Shown in pieces: positions 1 to 9,812 of a DNA stretch of 64,000 bases. Under the pieces are notes generated by a model that worked only from the letters and a program-made list of their open reading frames with translations, was not told the origin of the DNA and did no database searches. Origin of the DNA: Methylococcus capsulatus str. Texas = ATCC 19069. GTDB lineage: Bacteria; Pseudomonadota; Gammaproteobacteria; Methylococcales; Methylococcaceae. Position 1 is the first letter of the stretch; every line of letters begins with the position of its first letter. The DNA lies in NCBI RefSeq assembly GCF_000424685.1, contig NZ_AUKJ01000020.1, forward strand, positions 62,001-126,000. The letters are read 5' to 3'. The translations under genes and the position numbers were made by a program.

Positions 1-364
1 GGTTCACTCCGATCTTCTCGGCATAGACCGGGTCCAGGGCATGCTCGGCATCCACGAAAGCCGCCACACCGCCGGTCTTCTGCGCCTGGGCGATGACCTC
101 CAGAGTCAGCGTCGTCTTGCCCGAGGACTCCGGCCCGTAAATCTCGACGATGCGACCACGCGGCAAACCGCCGCAGCCCAGCGCGATGTCCAGCGCCAGG
201 GAGCCGGTGGGAATCACGTCGATGTCCCGGACCGCCGCGACATCGCCCATGCGCATCACCGATCCCTTGCCGAACTGTTTCTCGATCTGGGAAAGAGCGG
301 CACCCAAGGCCTTGCGTTTGTTCTCGTCCATCCGGGTTACTGCGTCGAAAGTGGAAATCGACAT
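1..364 (-). CDS. recA: RecA recombinase, N-terminal part (cut by window edge)
   Basis: RecA is the DNA-dependent ATPase that forms filaments on single-stranded DNA for homologous recombination and triggers LexA cleavage. About the first 121 residues are present, reading off the left edge. The Walker A motif GPESSGKTT is visible at about residues 66-74, preceded by the usual N-terminal segment ([18 protein letters not shown]). The start ATG at 364-362 shares one base with the thpR stop (TAATG), so recA is probably translated by coupling or re-initiation in the pncC-thpR-recA run. I see no LexA-type CTG-N10-CAG operator in the roughly 120 bases upstream, which are thpR coding sequence. Identification is secure; the C-terminus is outside the window. 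Confidence 0.97.
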   Translation of the reverse strand, partial: MSISTFDAVTRMDENKRKALGAALSQIEKQFGKGSVMRMGDVAAVRDIDVIPTGSLALDIALGCGGLPRGRIVEIYGPESSGKTTLTLEVIAQAQKTGGVAAFVDAEHALDPVYAEKIGVN

Positions 365-939
365 TATTTCATAGCGGCCATTTCGGGCATAGCCCGCCAC
401 TGCTTTTCGGCACGCACGAGATAGAGCGGGCCGGCCCTGGAAAGGCGCGACTCGACGAGGGTGACGCGATCCACCGGCCAGGTCACGGACGTCTTCAAAG
501 GCATGGCGGACCAGGCCGCCTCGGCCTTGCGCGCCAATGTCAGATGCGGCCGGAACGGCCGCCGCTCGACAGGGAATCCCGCCCGACCCAGCTTCGAATT
601 CAGGATTCCGACCAGTTCGATGAGCAGCGGGGGGGTTGCGCTTGCTCCCAGACACAACACTCGGTTACGCTGCCAGTATTCCAGCCGGTCCAGCGCCAAC
701 TCAAAGGGCGGCAGATCGAGATCCTCAGTCATTGCTGTCAGCTCCGGCAAACGTTCCGGCGGCACCGCCCCCAGGAATGCCAGAGTGAGATGGAGCTTGT
801 CCGGCTCGACCCAGCGCCCTTTGACCGTACGGCGGAGGGGGCGGACCAGCCTACCCAAGGTCTCACGAACACCCGCGTCCGGCCAAAGCGCGAAAAACAG
901 ACGCAGCGGAGACGGTTCAGGAAGCGCCTGAGCAGACAT
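364..939 (-). CDS. thpR: RNA 2',3'-cyclic phosphodiesterase (2'-5' RNA ligase family)
   Basis: This 191-residue protein belongs to the 2H phosphoesterase superfamily; ThpR hydrolyses RNA 2',3'-cyclic phosphate ends and can ligate tRNA halves in vitro. Both signature HxTx motifs are present: HLTL at about residue 50 (followed by AFLG) and HLTL at about residue 132 (followed by ARK). The length matches the family. It overlaps the end of pncC by 23 bases upstream and touches the recA start by one base, so the three genes look like one transcriptional unit. The cellular role of ThpR is not settled, so the linkage to pncC and recA is context only. Confidence 0.9.
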   Translation of the reverse strand: MSAQALPEPSPLRLFFALWPDAGVRETLGRLVRPLRRTVKGRWVEPDKLHLTLAFLGAVPPERLPELTAMTEDLDLPPFELALDRLEYWQRNRVLCLGASATPPLLIELVGILNSKLGRAGFPVERRPFRPHLTLARKAEAAWSAMPLKTSVTWPVDRVTLVESRLSRAGPLYLVRAEKQWRAMPEMAAMK

Positions 940-1423
940 CGGTCAGTCCTTCCAGAGCCGCCATCACGGCTTGCCGCCGCACCGCCTCCCGGTCGCCCTC
1001 GAACCGGAAACACCGCGTGAGGGGTGCTTCCCCTTTCAACTGCCAGGCCAGCCAGACGGTTCCCACCGGCTTGTCCGGACTGCCGCCTTCGGGACCGGCG
1101 ATGCCGCTGACCGCCACCGCGCAGTCGGCCCGGCTGTGCGCCAGCGCCCCGCCGACCATGGCCGCCACGGTTTCCGCACTCACCGCACCGTGCGTCGCGA
1201 TCAGTCTGGCCGGCACGCCGAGCAGCTCCTGCTTGGATTCATTACTGTAGGTCACGAAGCCGCGTTCGAACCAACCCGAGCTGCCGGGGACGGACGTCAC
1301 GCACTGGGCGATCCAGCCTCCGGTGCAGGATTCGGCCGTGACCAGACGGCGCCCCCGGTCTTGCAGCTGCCGACCGACCTTCCCGGCCAGAACGTACATC
1401 TCACGATCGCCCTGTGCGTCCAC
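917..1423 (-). CDS. pncC: Nicotinamide-nucleotide amidohydrolase (CinA C-terminal domain protein)
   Basis: A 168-residue stand-alone CinA C-terminal domain. PncC deamidates nicotinamide mononucleotide to nicotinate mononucleotide in the pyridine nucleotide salvage cycle. The signature ESCTGG lies at residues 31-36, with the conserved VSGIAGP-type loop and GTVW further on. The N-terminal MocF-like domain of full CinA is absent, as in E. coli YgaD. The start is GTG at 1423, chosen because GGGAGG lies a few bases upstream; an in-frame ATG eight codons later is possible. pncC immediately upstream of recA is a common proteobacterial arrangement; here thpR sits between them. Confidence 0.9.
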   Translation of the reverse strand: MDAQGDREMYVLAGKVGRQLQDRGRRLVTAESCTGGWIAQCVTSVPGSSGWFERGFVTYSNESKQELLGVPARLIATHGAVSAETVAAMVGGALAHSRADCAVAVSGIAGPEGGSPDKPVGTVWLAWQLKGEAPLTRCFRFEGDREAVRRQAVMAALEGLTDVCSGAS

Positions 1424-2226
1424 CGAACCCTCCCGACTCGCAGCCCCCGACCCAAACAGACCGTTCCCAGACGACCCCGGAACGGCATCCGGAGTAGCCT
1501 ACGCCGTCCACGAGACAACCGAAATCCCCGACGCCATCCGGCGTCGCAACTGAAGAAGCCGCTGCTGCCGATTCCGCCGAGATCCGGGTCCTCGATCCCC
1601 GGCATTGGGCTTGCCCGGTTTTCGGCGGAAAGAACCGAATCGCCCTTCGACCGGCGGGTCGATGCCGCTCGGCCACGGTCTGGCCTCGGCCGGCTCGCCC
1701 GTCGCAGTGTTTCGTGCCGTTCAGGCGGTTCTCCCGACCGCGGGCCGCTTTCCCTGGAGAAGCCCCGCGCGCCAGACCGGCGCTCCGCAACGGCACCGGC
1801 CATAGACACGGGTCCAGGTTTTATCGCGATCGACCTCATGGGCGAATCGGAAACGATCGAAATCTGGCTTGAAAACTTTCGTCATCGCCGGCGCGAAAGC
1901 CCATCAATTCGTCATTCAGCACACCCGGTCGAAGCGGCTCTGGCCTAACGACCCATCGGCCCGGGTCGCGGGAAATGCCTGGAAAACTCCCGGGCTGCCG
2001 CAGTCTTCGGCGCAGCTCATGCTTGTCGTGAAGCGGCTGCAGGCGAAAGGCCGAATCCCGTCCTCATCCCTGTCCTTCTCCCCCGCGAGGGAAGCAGCCC
2101 CCACCGGGGGGAGGAGTTTGCTTCCCGGCATGTTCCGGGCCGGCGCCCATTCGCCCCGTGACGCCGTCACGGCCATGCGCCGGGCCGTCCTGCGGCGTAT
2201 GACTCGCAAACCAGCTTTGCGGCCCG
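1424..2226. other. 800-base region without a recognisable gene
   Basis: Open frames occur here on both strands, but none gives a protein with recognisable motifs, plausible composition or a convincing ribosome-binding site; they are arginine/proline/serine-rich, as expected of shadow frames in GC-rich DNA. The pncC promoter should lie at the left end. Around 2070-2130 there is a C-rich stretch of the kind seen in dispersed intergenic repeats (CTTCTCCCCCGCGAGGGAAG followed by a second C/G-rich arm). I could not identify an RNA gene or a decayed gene. Confidence 0.5.
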
Positions 2227-3561
2227 TCAATCACCCGCCACCGTCATGGACTCGATCAGAATCGATCCGGTGCGAATGTTGCCGCGGAGGTCGACGTCGT
2301 TGCCGATGGCGACGACGTGGCCGAACATGTCCCGGAGATTGCCAGCGATGGTGATTTCCTCCACCGGGAACCGGATTTCACCGTTTTCCACCCAGTAACC
2401 CGCCGCACCGCGCGAATAGTCGCCGGTGACGATGTTGACGCCCTGCCCCAGGAGTTCGGTGACGATCAAACCGGTGCCCATCCGCCGGATCAGGGTGTCG
2501 CAGTCCTCCTGCCCCGGAGCGACGATGAGATTGTGCACGCCGCCGGCGTTGCCGGTGGTCTGCAACCCCAACTTGCGGGCGGAGTAGGTGCTCAACACAT
2601 AGGATTCGAGCACGCCGTCGCGGACCAGGTCGCGGTCCCGGGTCGCCACGCCTTCGGCATCGTAAGGGGCACTGCCCAAGCCCCGGAGAAGGTGCGGCCG
2701 TTCATGGATGTGGACGAACTCGGGGAAGATGCGTTGTCCCAGGGCGTCGAGCAGGAATGAGGACTTGCGGTAGAGATTGCCGCCGCGGATCGCTGCGATC
2801 AGATGGCCGATCAGACTGGAAGCCACGTCGGCGGCGAACAGCACGGGGCATTGCCGGGTCGACAGGCCCCGCGCACCCAACCGGCGCACGGTGCGCTCGG
2901 CGGCCTTGCGTCCCACCGCTTCGGCGGATTCCAGCTCGGCCGGGTCGCGCGCCACGGTCCACCAATCGTCCCGCTGCATGTTGCCGTCGCGCTCGCCGAT
3001 CACCGAACAGGACAGACTGTGACGACTGCTGGCGTAGCCGTGCAGGAAGCCGAGGCTGTTGCCAAGTACCCGTACGCCTTCGAAGGCGTTGAGACTGGCG
3101 CCTTCCGAGTTGGTGATCGCGTCGGAATGACCGCGTGCCGCGTTTTCACAGGCCAGGGCCAGTTCGATGCCCTGCTCCGCGTCCAGCGTCCAGGGATGAT
3201 AGAGGTCCAGGTCCGGGATGTCCTTGGCCAGCAGCTCCGCTTCGGGCAGGCCGGCGCAGGGGTCTTCGGCGCCATAGCGGGCGATCCGGCAGGCCGCGCC
3301 TACGGTATCCGTCAGCGCCCGTTCGCTGAGATCCGTGGTGCTTGCCGACCCCTTGCGTTGCCCGTAATAAACCGTGATCCCGACACCCTGGCTGCGGTGG
3401 TGCTCGATGGTTTCCACTGCGCCCAGCCGGACGGTGAGCGAGAGACCCTGGTCGGCGCTGCAGGCGACTTCGGCGGCACTCGCGCCCTGCCTGGCGGCTT
3501 CCTCCAGGCAGAGGCGGGTCAGCGATTCGAGCCGTTCGAGTTCGGTTCTAGTGTCAGACAC
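2227..3561 (-). CDS. pmbA: PmbA/TldE metalloprotease subunit
   Basis: A 444-residue protein of the PmbA/TldD family. TldE (PmbA) is the subunit lacking the zinc site and pairs with TldD in a heterodimeric protease that trims unfolded peptides, including modified-peptide precursors and CcdA-type antitoxins in enterobacteria. The C-terminal half carries the family pattern for the non-catalytic partner, including NLIVAPG and [17 protein letters not shown]. The start overlaps the tldD stop by 8 bases, so the two subunits are probably co-translated. Length and layout agree with E. coli PmbA (about 450 residues). Confidence 0.93.
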   Translation of the reverse strand: MSDTRTELERLESLTRLCLEEAARQGASAAEVACSADQGLSLTVRLGAVETIEHHRSQGVGITVYYGQRKGSASTTDLSERALTDTVGAACRIARYGAEDPCAGLPEAELLAKDIPDLDLYHPWTLDAEQGIELALACENAARGHSDAITNSEGASLNAFEGVRVLGNSLGFLHGYASSRHSLSCSVIGERDGNMQRDDWWTVARDPAELESAEAVGRKAAERTVRRLGARGLSTRQCPVLFAADVASSLIGHLIAAIRGGNLYRKSSFLLDALGQRIFPEFVHIHERPHLLRGLGSAPYDAEGVATRDRDLVRDGVLESYVLSTYSARKLGLQTTGNAGGVHNLIVAPGQEDCDTLIRRMGTGLIVTELLGQGVNIVTGDYSRGAAGYWVENGEIRFPVEEITIAGNLRDMFGHVVAIGNDVDLRGNIRTGSILIESMTVAGD

Positions 3562-4999
3562 GGGTACCTCCTACGGTCAATCCGTCGATTTTCAGGGTCG
3601 GCTGGCCGACTCCCACGGGCACGCTCTGCCCGTCCTTGCCGCAAGTGCCGACGCCGGGGTCGAGTTCCAGGTCGTTGCCAACCATGCTGACCCGCGTCAG
3701 CACATCCGGTCCGTTGCCGATCAGGGTGGCGCCCCGCACCGGCCGAGTGATGCGACCGCCTTCGATCAAATAGGCCTCACTGGCGGAGAACACGAACTTG
3801 CCGGACGTGATGTCGACCTGGCCGCCGCCGAAATTGCGGGCGTACAGACCTTTCGCCACGGAAGCGATGATCTCCTCCGGCGCATGCTCGCCCGGCAGCA
3901 TGTAGGTGTTGGTCATGCGCGGCATGGGCAGGCACTGGTAGGACTCGCGGCGGCCGTTACCCGTGGGTGCCGCGCCCATCAGGCGGGCGTTGAGCCTGTC
4001 CTGCATGTAGCCCTTGAGGATGCCGTCTTCGATCAGCACGGTCCGGCGGGTGGGCGTGCCTTCGTCATCGATGCTCAAGGAACCGCGGCGGTTGGGCAAG
4101 GTGCCGTCATCCACCACGGTACATAGAGGCGAGGCGACCCTCTCCCCGACCCGGCCGCTGAAGGCGGACGTGCCTTTGCGGTTGAAATCGCCTTCCAGAC
4201 CGTGGCCGATGGCCTCGTGCAGCAGGATGCCGGGCCAGCCGGGGCCCAGCACCACCGTCATGGTCCCGGCCGGAGCGTCGCCGGCCTCCAGGTTCACCAG
4301 AGCCTGGCGCACTGCTTCGCGGGCATAACCCAGCGCCCGGTCCCGTTCGAAGAAGAAGCCGTAGTCGGTTCGTCCGCCGCCGCCGGCACTGCCCTGTTCG
4401 CGCCGGCCGCCGGCCTCGACGATGACGCTGACATTGAGCCGCACCAAGGGCCGCACGTCGCCGTGCATCGCACCGTCCAACCCGAAAATCAGCACCGAGG
4501 AATAGCCTCCGGAGAGGCTGACGAACACCTGTTCGACGCGGGGATCGGCACGGCGGGCCTCGGCGTCGAGGCTGCGCAGCAGATCGATCTTCGCTTCCGC
4601 CGGCAGCGATGCCAGCGGATCGACCGGGGCATACAGCCGCGGCACGGGCTGGACGCCGGAGACGGCGATACGGCCCGCCTGCCCGCCACGGGCGATGCTG
4701 CGGGCGTTACCCGCCGCCTCCAGCAATACCGGCAACGCCAGCTCGTCGCTGTAGGCGAAGCCGGTCTTCTCGCCGGAAACGGCGCGCAGTCCAGCCCCTT
4801 GCTCGATGCCGTAGGAACCCTCCTTGACGATGCCGTCCTCCAGCGACCAGGACTCGTAATGGCTGGACTGGAGGTAGACGTCGGCATCGTCGATGTCGCT
4901 GCCCGCCAGCCGGGCCACGACCTTTTCGATGTCTTGCGGGATCAGCCCGCAGGGTTCCAGGATCGCCCGTTCGGCGATCGCCACGATTTCAGTTGCCAT
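3554..4999 (-). CDS. tldD: TldD zinc metalloprotease subunit
   Basis: A 481-residue protein matching TldD, the catalytic subunit of the TldD/TldE protease. The zinc-binding HExxxH motif is HEAIGH at about residues 261-266, preceded by the conserved PGWPGILL segment. Family landmarks near the C-terminus, such as [20 protein letters not shown], are present. It directly precedes pmbA with an 8-base overlap and follows the nitrilase-family gene by 29 bases. The nit-tldD-pmbA order after yhdP and rng is common in gammaproteobacteria. Confidence 0.95.
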   Translation of the reverse strand: MATEIVAIAERAILEPCGLIPQDIEKVVARLAGSDIDDADVYLQSSHYESWSLEDGIVKEGSYGIEQGAGLRAVSGEKTGFAYSDELALPVLLEAAGNARSIARGGQAGRIAVSGVQPVPRLYAPVDPLASLPAEAKIDLLRSLDAEARRADPRVEQVFVSLSGGYSSVLIFGLDGAMHGDVRPLVRLNVSVIVEAGGRREQGSAGGGGRTDYGFFFERDRALGYAREAVRQALVNLEAGDAPAGTMTVVLGPGWPGILLHEAIGHGLEGDFNRKGTSAFSGRVGERVASPLCTVVDDGTLPNRRGSLSIDDEGTPTRRTVLIEDGILKGYMQDRLNARLMGAAPTGNGRRESYQCLPMPRMTNTYMLPGEHAPEEIIASVAKGLYARNFGGGQVDITSGKFVFSASEAYLIEGGRITRPVRGATLIGNGPDVLTRVSMVGNDLELDPGVGTCGKDGQSVPVGVGQPTLKIDGLTVGGTRV

Positions 5000-5028
5000 G
5001 ATGACTCAAGCCGTTTGCTTTGGGAGGT

Positions 5029-5850
5029 TCAGGCGCAATGCAGGCGCCGGTGTTCGAGCACGGGGAAGGAGGCGCGTACCTGCGCCAGACGCTCGCGGTC
5101 GATTTCGGCACAGACGATGCCGGCGCCCGTGGGCAGCGACGCAAGCACCTTGCCCCAGGGATCGACCACCATGCTATGGCCGAAGGTCTCCCGTCCGTTC
5201 AGGTGGAAGCCGCCCTGGTTGGATGCCACGGTATAACAGAGATTTTCGACCGCGCGCGCGCGCACCAGGATTTCCCAGTGCGCCGCCCCGGTGCGGGCGG
5301 TGAAAGCCGCCGGCACGGCGAGGAGGTCCAGCCCTTGTTGCGCCATGCGGCGGAACAGTTCAGGGAACCGGAGATCGTAGCAGATGGCTATCCCCAGCGC
5401 GCCGAACGGCGAATCCAGCACCAGCGGCACGGTGCCGGGTTCGATGGTCAGGGATTCGCGGTAGGTTTCCTCGGTACCCGGCACCACGACGTCGAACAGA
5501 TGTATCTTGTCGTAGCGGCCGACCCGTCTCCCGTGGTCGTCGTAGACCAGGCACGATGCCCGCACCCGGCCGTCCCCGGCGCACATCGGCATGGTCCCGC
5601 CGACCAGCCAGACCTTGTGGCGCTCGGCCGCGCCCGCGAGAAACTCCTGGATCGGCCCGCTGCCGTCGGTTTCCGCCACACCGAGTTTGTCGGTTTCGGT
5701 CATGCCCATGATCGCGAAATTCTCCGGCAGCACCACCAGCCTGGCGCCGGCCTCCGCGGCCTGCTTGACGAGCCGGCCGGCCTCCAGCAGATTCGACCCG
5801 ACTTGCGGTCCGGAAGCCATTTGAACCGCTGCACAAATCATTTTTTTCAT
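5029..5850 (-). CDS. Nitrilase-superfamily amidase (Nit1/YbeM type)
   Basis: A 273-residue carbon-nitrogen hydrolase. The catalytic triad can be placed: Glu43 (LPENF), Lys115 (YDKIHLFD) and Cys157 (AICYDLRFPE). The Nit1-like subgroup includes deaminated-glutathione amidases, a likely but unproven function. I place the start at the ATG at 5850 (MKKMIC), directly preceded by GAGAGAAGGA; a TTG six codons upstream would extend the frame but leaves that ribosome-binding site inside the gene. It lies between yhdP and tldD in the same orientation. Confidence 0.9.
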   Translation of the reverse strand: MKKMICAAVQMASGPQVGSNLLEAGRLVKQAAEAGARLVVLPENFAIMGMTETDKLGVAETDGSGPIQEFLAGAAERHKVWLVGGTMPMCAGDGRVRASCLVYDDHGRRVGRYDKIHLFDVVVPGTEETYRESLTIEPGTVPLVLDSPFGALGIAICYDLRFPELFRRMAQQGLDLLAVPAAFTARTGAAHWEILVRARAVENLCYTVASNQGGFHLNGRETFGHSMVVDPWGKVLASLPTGAGIVCAEIDRERLAQVRASFPVLEHRRLHCA

Positions 5851-5898
5851 TCCTTCTCTCTCTACCAAATTTCAAATCGATTCTTGACCGTCCCGGTA

Positions 5899-8800
5899 TC
5901 ACTCCCGCGACGCGTCGCCCGAATCCTTGGTGATGACCGGATTGTCCAGGCTGCCCTCGACCCGATAGCGTGTCTGGGTCAGACGCTCCACCTGTCCGTC
6001 CATCATCTTGTCGGCGACGAACACGCCGGCCCCCACTGCCGCTCCCACCGCCGGCCCGAGCGGACCGCCCATGAGGACGCCGGCAACGGGCAGGGCGATG
6101 CTGGTGTTGGGGATCACCGTCACGACCTGGTCGACCTCCCGGGTCGCCAGCTTCACGCCGCCATCGATCACGATCTTGGCCGCCACGCCGTCGATCACGA
6201 AGCCCTTCGTCTCCGCCCTTCCATGGGCGATATCCAGCTTGCCGGCGATGCCGTCGTAGGCCATGCCGGCGCCGAACAGGTCGGAGAAGTCCAGGCTGAG
6301 GCGCCGCCACAAGGCATCGACGTTGAACAGTCCGAGAAACCGGCCTATCCCCACATCCACCTTCAGCAGCGCCCCCTTGCCCAGTTTCATGTCGACCGTG
6401 CCGGCGAGATTGGCGGAGGAGACCCCGAACGGCGTCTCTGCCCAGTTCAGTGTGTAGTTCACCTCCGCCGGCGTATCCCGCACGAACTCCGGGTAGCCGA
6501 ACTCCGCCGCCAGCATGCCCGAATTCTTCACTTTGAGCGTACCGGCGATATGGGTCCTGTCAGTACCGCCATGGCGCGTCCATTCGCCCCGCTCGACGAC
6601 GAGTTCGTGATTGTCGGAACGCAGACTGGCCGAACGCAGCACGATGCCGCGCGCCTGGCTGTCCACTTCGACCTGCAGCCGCCCCACGTCGAAACCATGC
6701 CAGAGCACATGGCGACCGACCAGACTCAAGGACGGGAAACTGCCCGGATGGAGGGTGTCCAGCCAGGAGTCGGTCGAAGCGACCGCTTTCTCGTCCAGCC
6801 GGGACAGTTTGACGAAATCGAGATCGGCCTTGATGTTGGACAGCCGCCCGGCAGCCATGTCGGCGTCGAATCCACCCTTGACGTAAGCCGAGTCGATCAT
6901 GCCCCGGAGGCCGCCCGCTCGCCCGACCGCCTGCACGACCACCGATCCTTTCGCCGCGCCATCCCACAGCAACCGTCCGATCTGCACGTCCAGCGCCTTG
7001 ACGTCCATCCCGATACCCTCGCGCTCGGAGCCGCCGGCGGCGAAGACATCGGCCCAAGGCGCCAGATCCAGGCTCGGCGACCGGATCACGACACGCAAGC
7101 CGGAGCCGTCGGCAGTCTTCGGCAACCCCGTTCCCACCGCGAGCTGCAAACCTTTCAGGCGGTAATCTTCCCCGCCCAGATCGAGCCGCGCCGTGACGTC
7201 GGCGCCATAGCTCAGGTCGATCCGCGTGGCAGCCCCCCCCAACCGAGTGTCGAGGCGGAACATCCTCCGTTCGCCCTGCGCCTTTCCCAAAGGTGCCGGT
7301 AAGATCACCTTCGTGCCGACGAGGTCCGAACTCAGACTCAGCGGCACACCGCCGCCCGGCTCCATGGCAACGGGCAGCCTGACGCTCACGGTCAGGGGAA
7401 TGGCCCCCGCCAGATGGCGCCAGAGGGGGTTCGGAAACCTGTCCCTGAATGCCGCCACCGGGAACTGTCCGCTCACATCCACGTCCAGGCCATCACCGCT
7501 GCGCCGGGCCCGGCCGGATACGGCCTTGTGCAACCATTGTCCCTGGAGCCGGCCGGACACCAGCCCGTCCTCGGTGAATCCCAGTTCACCGTCGGCCTTC
7601 TCGACCGGCTCGGCGAGACCGGCGAGCTCGACACGGGTCCGGCTCAGCCGCGCGGTACCGTCCAGCTTGAACGGCGGCGCTTTGCTTTGCATCGGAACTC
7701 TCATGGCCAGATCGAGAAGCACATCCCCCTCGACCGTCATTACCGCATCCACTTTATCGGCCACCGGACGGAGCGGAGTGGTCCGGAAAAACTCGAGGCA
7801 CTGCGCCAAGGTCGCCGATACCCGACCCTCGATGCCGATGACCGCGTCCTTCGCCAAGTCGGCAACCGTGGCTCTGGCGCCACGTATCTCGCCACCGGCC
7901 AGTCGGCCACTGGCCGCCTCGACCTCCATCCCCGGTCCGGAGAAACGAACCGTCCCGGCGGCATCCTCCAAGGCGGGCCATTCCGGATCGTAGCGCAGAC
8001 GCACACCGGAAAACCCGACGTCGGCTTGAAATAGCCCTTCGCCCTTGCGAAACGGAAACGCCGCCAGCGGCCCCCCGAAACGGAGGCGGGCGCCATCCAG
8101 CCGGCCGTGCTCCAAACTCTGGTCGAGCCAGCGACCCAGCAGCGGAAACGCCTTGGCCGGGAAATAACGTTTGAGGCGGGAGGCGTCCGCCGCCCCGGCT
8201 TCGGCCCGCAGATCGACCCAAAGCCCCTGGCCCGCCCTCCGGCTGAGACCGAACGACGCCGACAGAGACCAGTCGCCGGTTTCCAGTCTTGCCCGGTCTG
8301 CGCGCATGGCCCAGTCTTCACCGGTCCGCCGCCACGCCAGAGGGATGTCGGCCTGCTGGATCAGGACCGGCTCGGCCAGCATGCCGGCCGGGTCCAGCAC
8401 ACCATTCTGCATGCGGACCACTCCCCTCCCGCGCTCGTCACTGCCGCAGACGTGGCCGCTGAGACCGGCGGCTCCGGGCAGACCGTCGCGGGCCGGAAGC
8501 ACGATGTCGGCGAAGTGCACGCACAGGCCGAAGCGGGGGTTCTCTGCACTCTCGTAGCCGAAACGGAGCGCCTCAAGCCTCCCCGCCGGCGGGGGAACGG
8601 GCAACCCGAGCATGAACCACAGCGGGCGGAGGTCGTCCAGGGCGAGGGTGTCGGCGACGGCAAAAGCCGATGCAACACGGCCGTCCGAGCCCCGGGTCAC
8701 CGCCAGGGCCAGGCGGGACAATGGCCATTCATGCCCGCCGGACACCACTTTCAGCCCTTGGGCGTTGATCCGCCAGCCGCCCGCTTCACGGTGCCAGAAC

Positions 8801-9696
8801 ACGTCGCCGGCAAGGGCGGCCAGTGCCAAGCCCGGCGTGTTGCCGGGTCCGCCAGGCAATTGCTCGATGCGGAGGTTGCGGACGCCGAAGCGCGCTGCGA
8901 GCGACTCGATACTGCCCGCCGAGAGCTGGCCCCAGGCACGCACGTCCGTGAGCCCAGACCCCAGACGGAAGCCCGCCGGCAATTCGTCCTCCAGCGCGGT
9001 CAGAGCCAGATCCTCGGCATCGGCATAGAGGCTGCCCGACAGCGTGCTGGATTCGAACAGGTCCCCGCGCAGGTCGAAACCGACCCGCACGGTACCCGCG
9101 AGCGCCGCCGGCGGGTCCAGACTCACACTCAGCCGGTGGTGGTCGCCGCGGCTGACCAGCAGCAGATCGACGTCGCCCAGTTCCAGCCTGGCACCGCCCC
9201 GCTGAAGGTCCTGCCAGTCGATCCGGCAGTCGCTGATCCGGAAAGAACCCAGGCTTCGCAGCCAGTCCGGAATAGTCTCGATCGCGTGCAAGCCGACGAT
9301 GCCGAAGCCGCCGTCGGCGAGACGGCGCAGGGACAGCGGGGTACCGCGCAGCTCGAGCCAGGTCATGCGCAGGTCGTGCGCCATCAATGAAGCCATGGCC
9401 GCTATGCCGAGCCGTATCTCGGCGAAACGGAGGGACTCGGCACCCGCGTCGTCAAGGACGGAGACCTCGCGCAGCACCAGCTCCAGCGTCCCGGTCCACA
9501 GCGCCGCCGAAATGTGACCGATCCGGATGTTTTCGCCGCCGAGCCGCCCTATCCGCTGTTCCAACTGGCCCTTGAACTCGTCGATCCCGGGTATCAGCCA
9601 CCACCGGAACGCCGCGGACCCGGCGGCGAGTCCGAGCAGTGCGACGAGCGCTCCGTAACGGACGGCGCGGGCGGAAACGCGTAGGATGCTTTTCAA
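5899..9696 (-). CDS. yhdP: YhdP family AsmA-like envelope protein
   Basis: A very large protein of about 1265 residues, the size of E. coli YhdP, a bridge-like AsmA-family protein implicated in phospholipid transport between inner and outer membrane. An N-terminal hydrophobic anchor (about residues 10-35, ending near GSAAFRWWLIPG) is followed by a long beta-rich region and the conserved C-terminal segment with LGKGALLKVDVGIGRFLGLF and the glycine-rich MGGPLGPAVGAAVGAG. The frame stays open upstream into rng, so the start must be chosen: I use TTG at 9696, which gives MKSILRVSARAV just before the anchor. The ribosome-binding site is weak, so the exact start is uncertain. It follows rng by about 116 bases. 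Confidence 0.88.
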   Translation of the reverse strand: MKSILRVSARAVRYGALVALLGLAAGSAAFRWWLIPGIDEFKGQLEQRIGRLGGENIRIGHISAALWTGTLELVLREVSVLDDAGAESLRFAEIRLGIAAMASLMAHDLRMTWLELRGTPLSLRRLADGGFGIVGLHAIETIPDWLRSLGSFRISDCRIDWQDLQRGGARLELGDVDLLLVSRGDHHRLSVSLDPPAALAGTVRVGFDLRGDLFESSTLSGSLYADAEDLALTALEDELPAGFRLGSGLTDVRAWGQLSAGSIESLAARFGVRNLRIEQLPGGPGNTPGLALAALAGDVFWHREAGGWRINAQGLKVVSGGHEWPLSRLALAVTRGSDGRVASAFAVADTLALDDLRPLWFMLGLPVPPPAGRLEALRFGYESAENPRFGLCVHFADIVLPARDGLPGAAGLSGHVCGSDERGRGVVRMQNGVLDPAGMLAEPVLIQQADIPLAWRRTGEDWAMRADRARLETGDWSLSASFGLSRRAGQGLWVDLRAEAGAADASRLKRYFPAKAFPLLGRWLDQSLEHGRLDGARLRFGGPLAAFPFRKGEGLFQADVGFSGVRLRYDPEWPALEDAAGTVRFSGPGMEVEAASGRLAGGEIRGARATVADLAKDAVIGIEGRVSATLAQCLEFFRTTPLRPVADKVDAVMTVEGDVLLDLAMRVPMQSKAPPFKLDGTARLSRTRVELAGLAEPVEKADGELGFTEDGLVSGRLQGQWLHKAVSGRARRSGDGLDVDVSGQFPVAAFRDRFPNPLWRHLAGAIPLTVSVRLPVAMEPGGGVPLSLSSDLVGTKVILPAPLGKAQGERRMFRLDTRLGGAATRIDLSYGADVTARLDLGGEDYRLKGLQLAVGTGLPKTADGSGLRVVIRSPSLDLAPWADVFAAGGSEREGIGMDVKALDVQIGRLLWDGAAKGSVVVQAVGRAGGLRGMIDSAYVKGGFDADMAAGRLSNIKADLDFVKLSRLDEKAVASTDSWLDTLHPGSFPSLSLVGRHVLWHGFDVGRLQVEVDSQARGIVLRSASLRSDNHELVVERGEWTRHGGTDRTHIAGTLKVKNSGMLAAEFGYPEFVRDTPAEVNYTLNWAETPFGVSSANLAGTVDMKLGKGALLKVDVGIGRFLGLFNVDALWRRLSLDFSDLFGAGMAYDGIAGKLDIAHGRAETKGFVIDGVAAKIVIDGGVKLATREVDQVVTVIPNTSIALPVAGVLMGGPLGPAVGAAVGAGVFVADKMMDGQVERLTQTRYRVEGSLDNPVITKDSGDASRE

Positions 9697-9812
9697 AAGA
9701 CCGGTAGCCGCATGGAAATATCGACAGGAAACCTCACCCGAAGGCGTCGGCGGATTCTCCCACGCCGGCCGGATGCCCGCAAAACGCCGCCGGGGTCGGG
9801 GAAAGCATGGGG

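Noticed and set aside
1297-1839. 180-codon minus frame upstream of pncC
   Set aside because: Composition is arginine/serine-rich, it overlaps pncC by over 100 bases, and no motif is seen.
5020-7302. 760-codon frame on the plus strand opposite the amidase and yhdP
   Set aside because: Histidine/arginine-rich shadow of two well-supported minus-strand genes.
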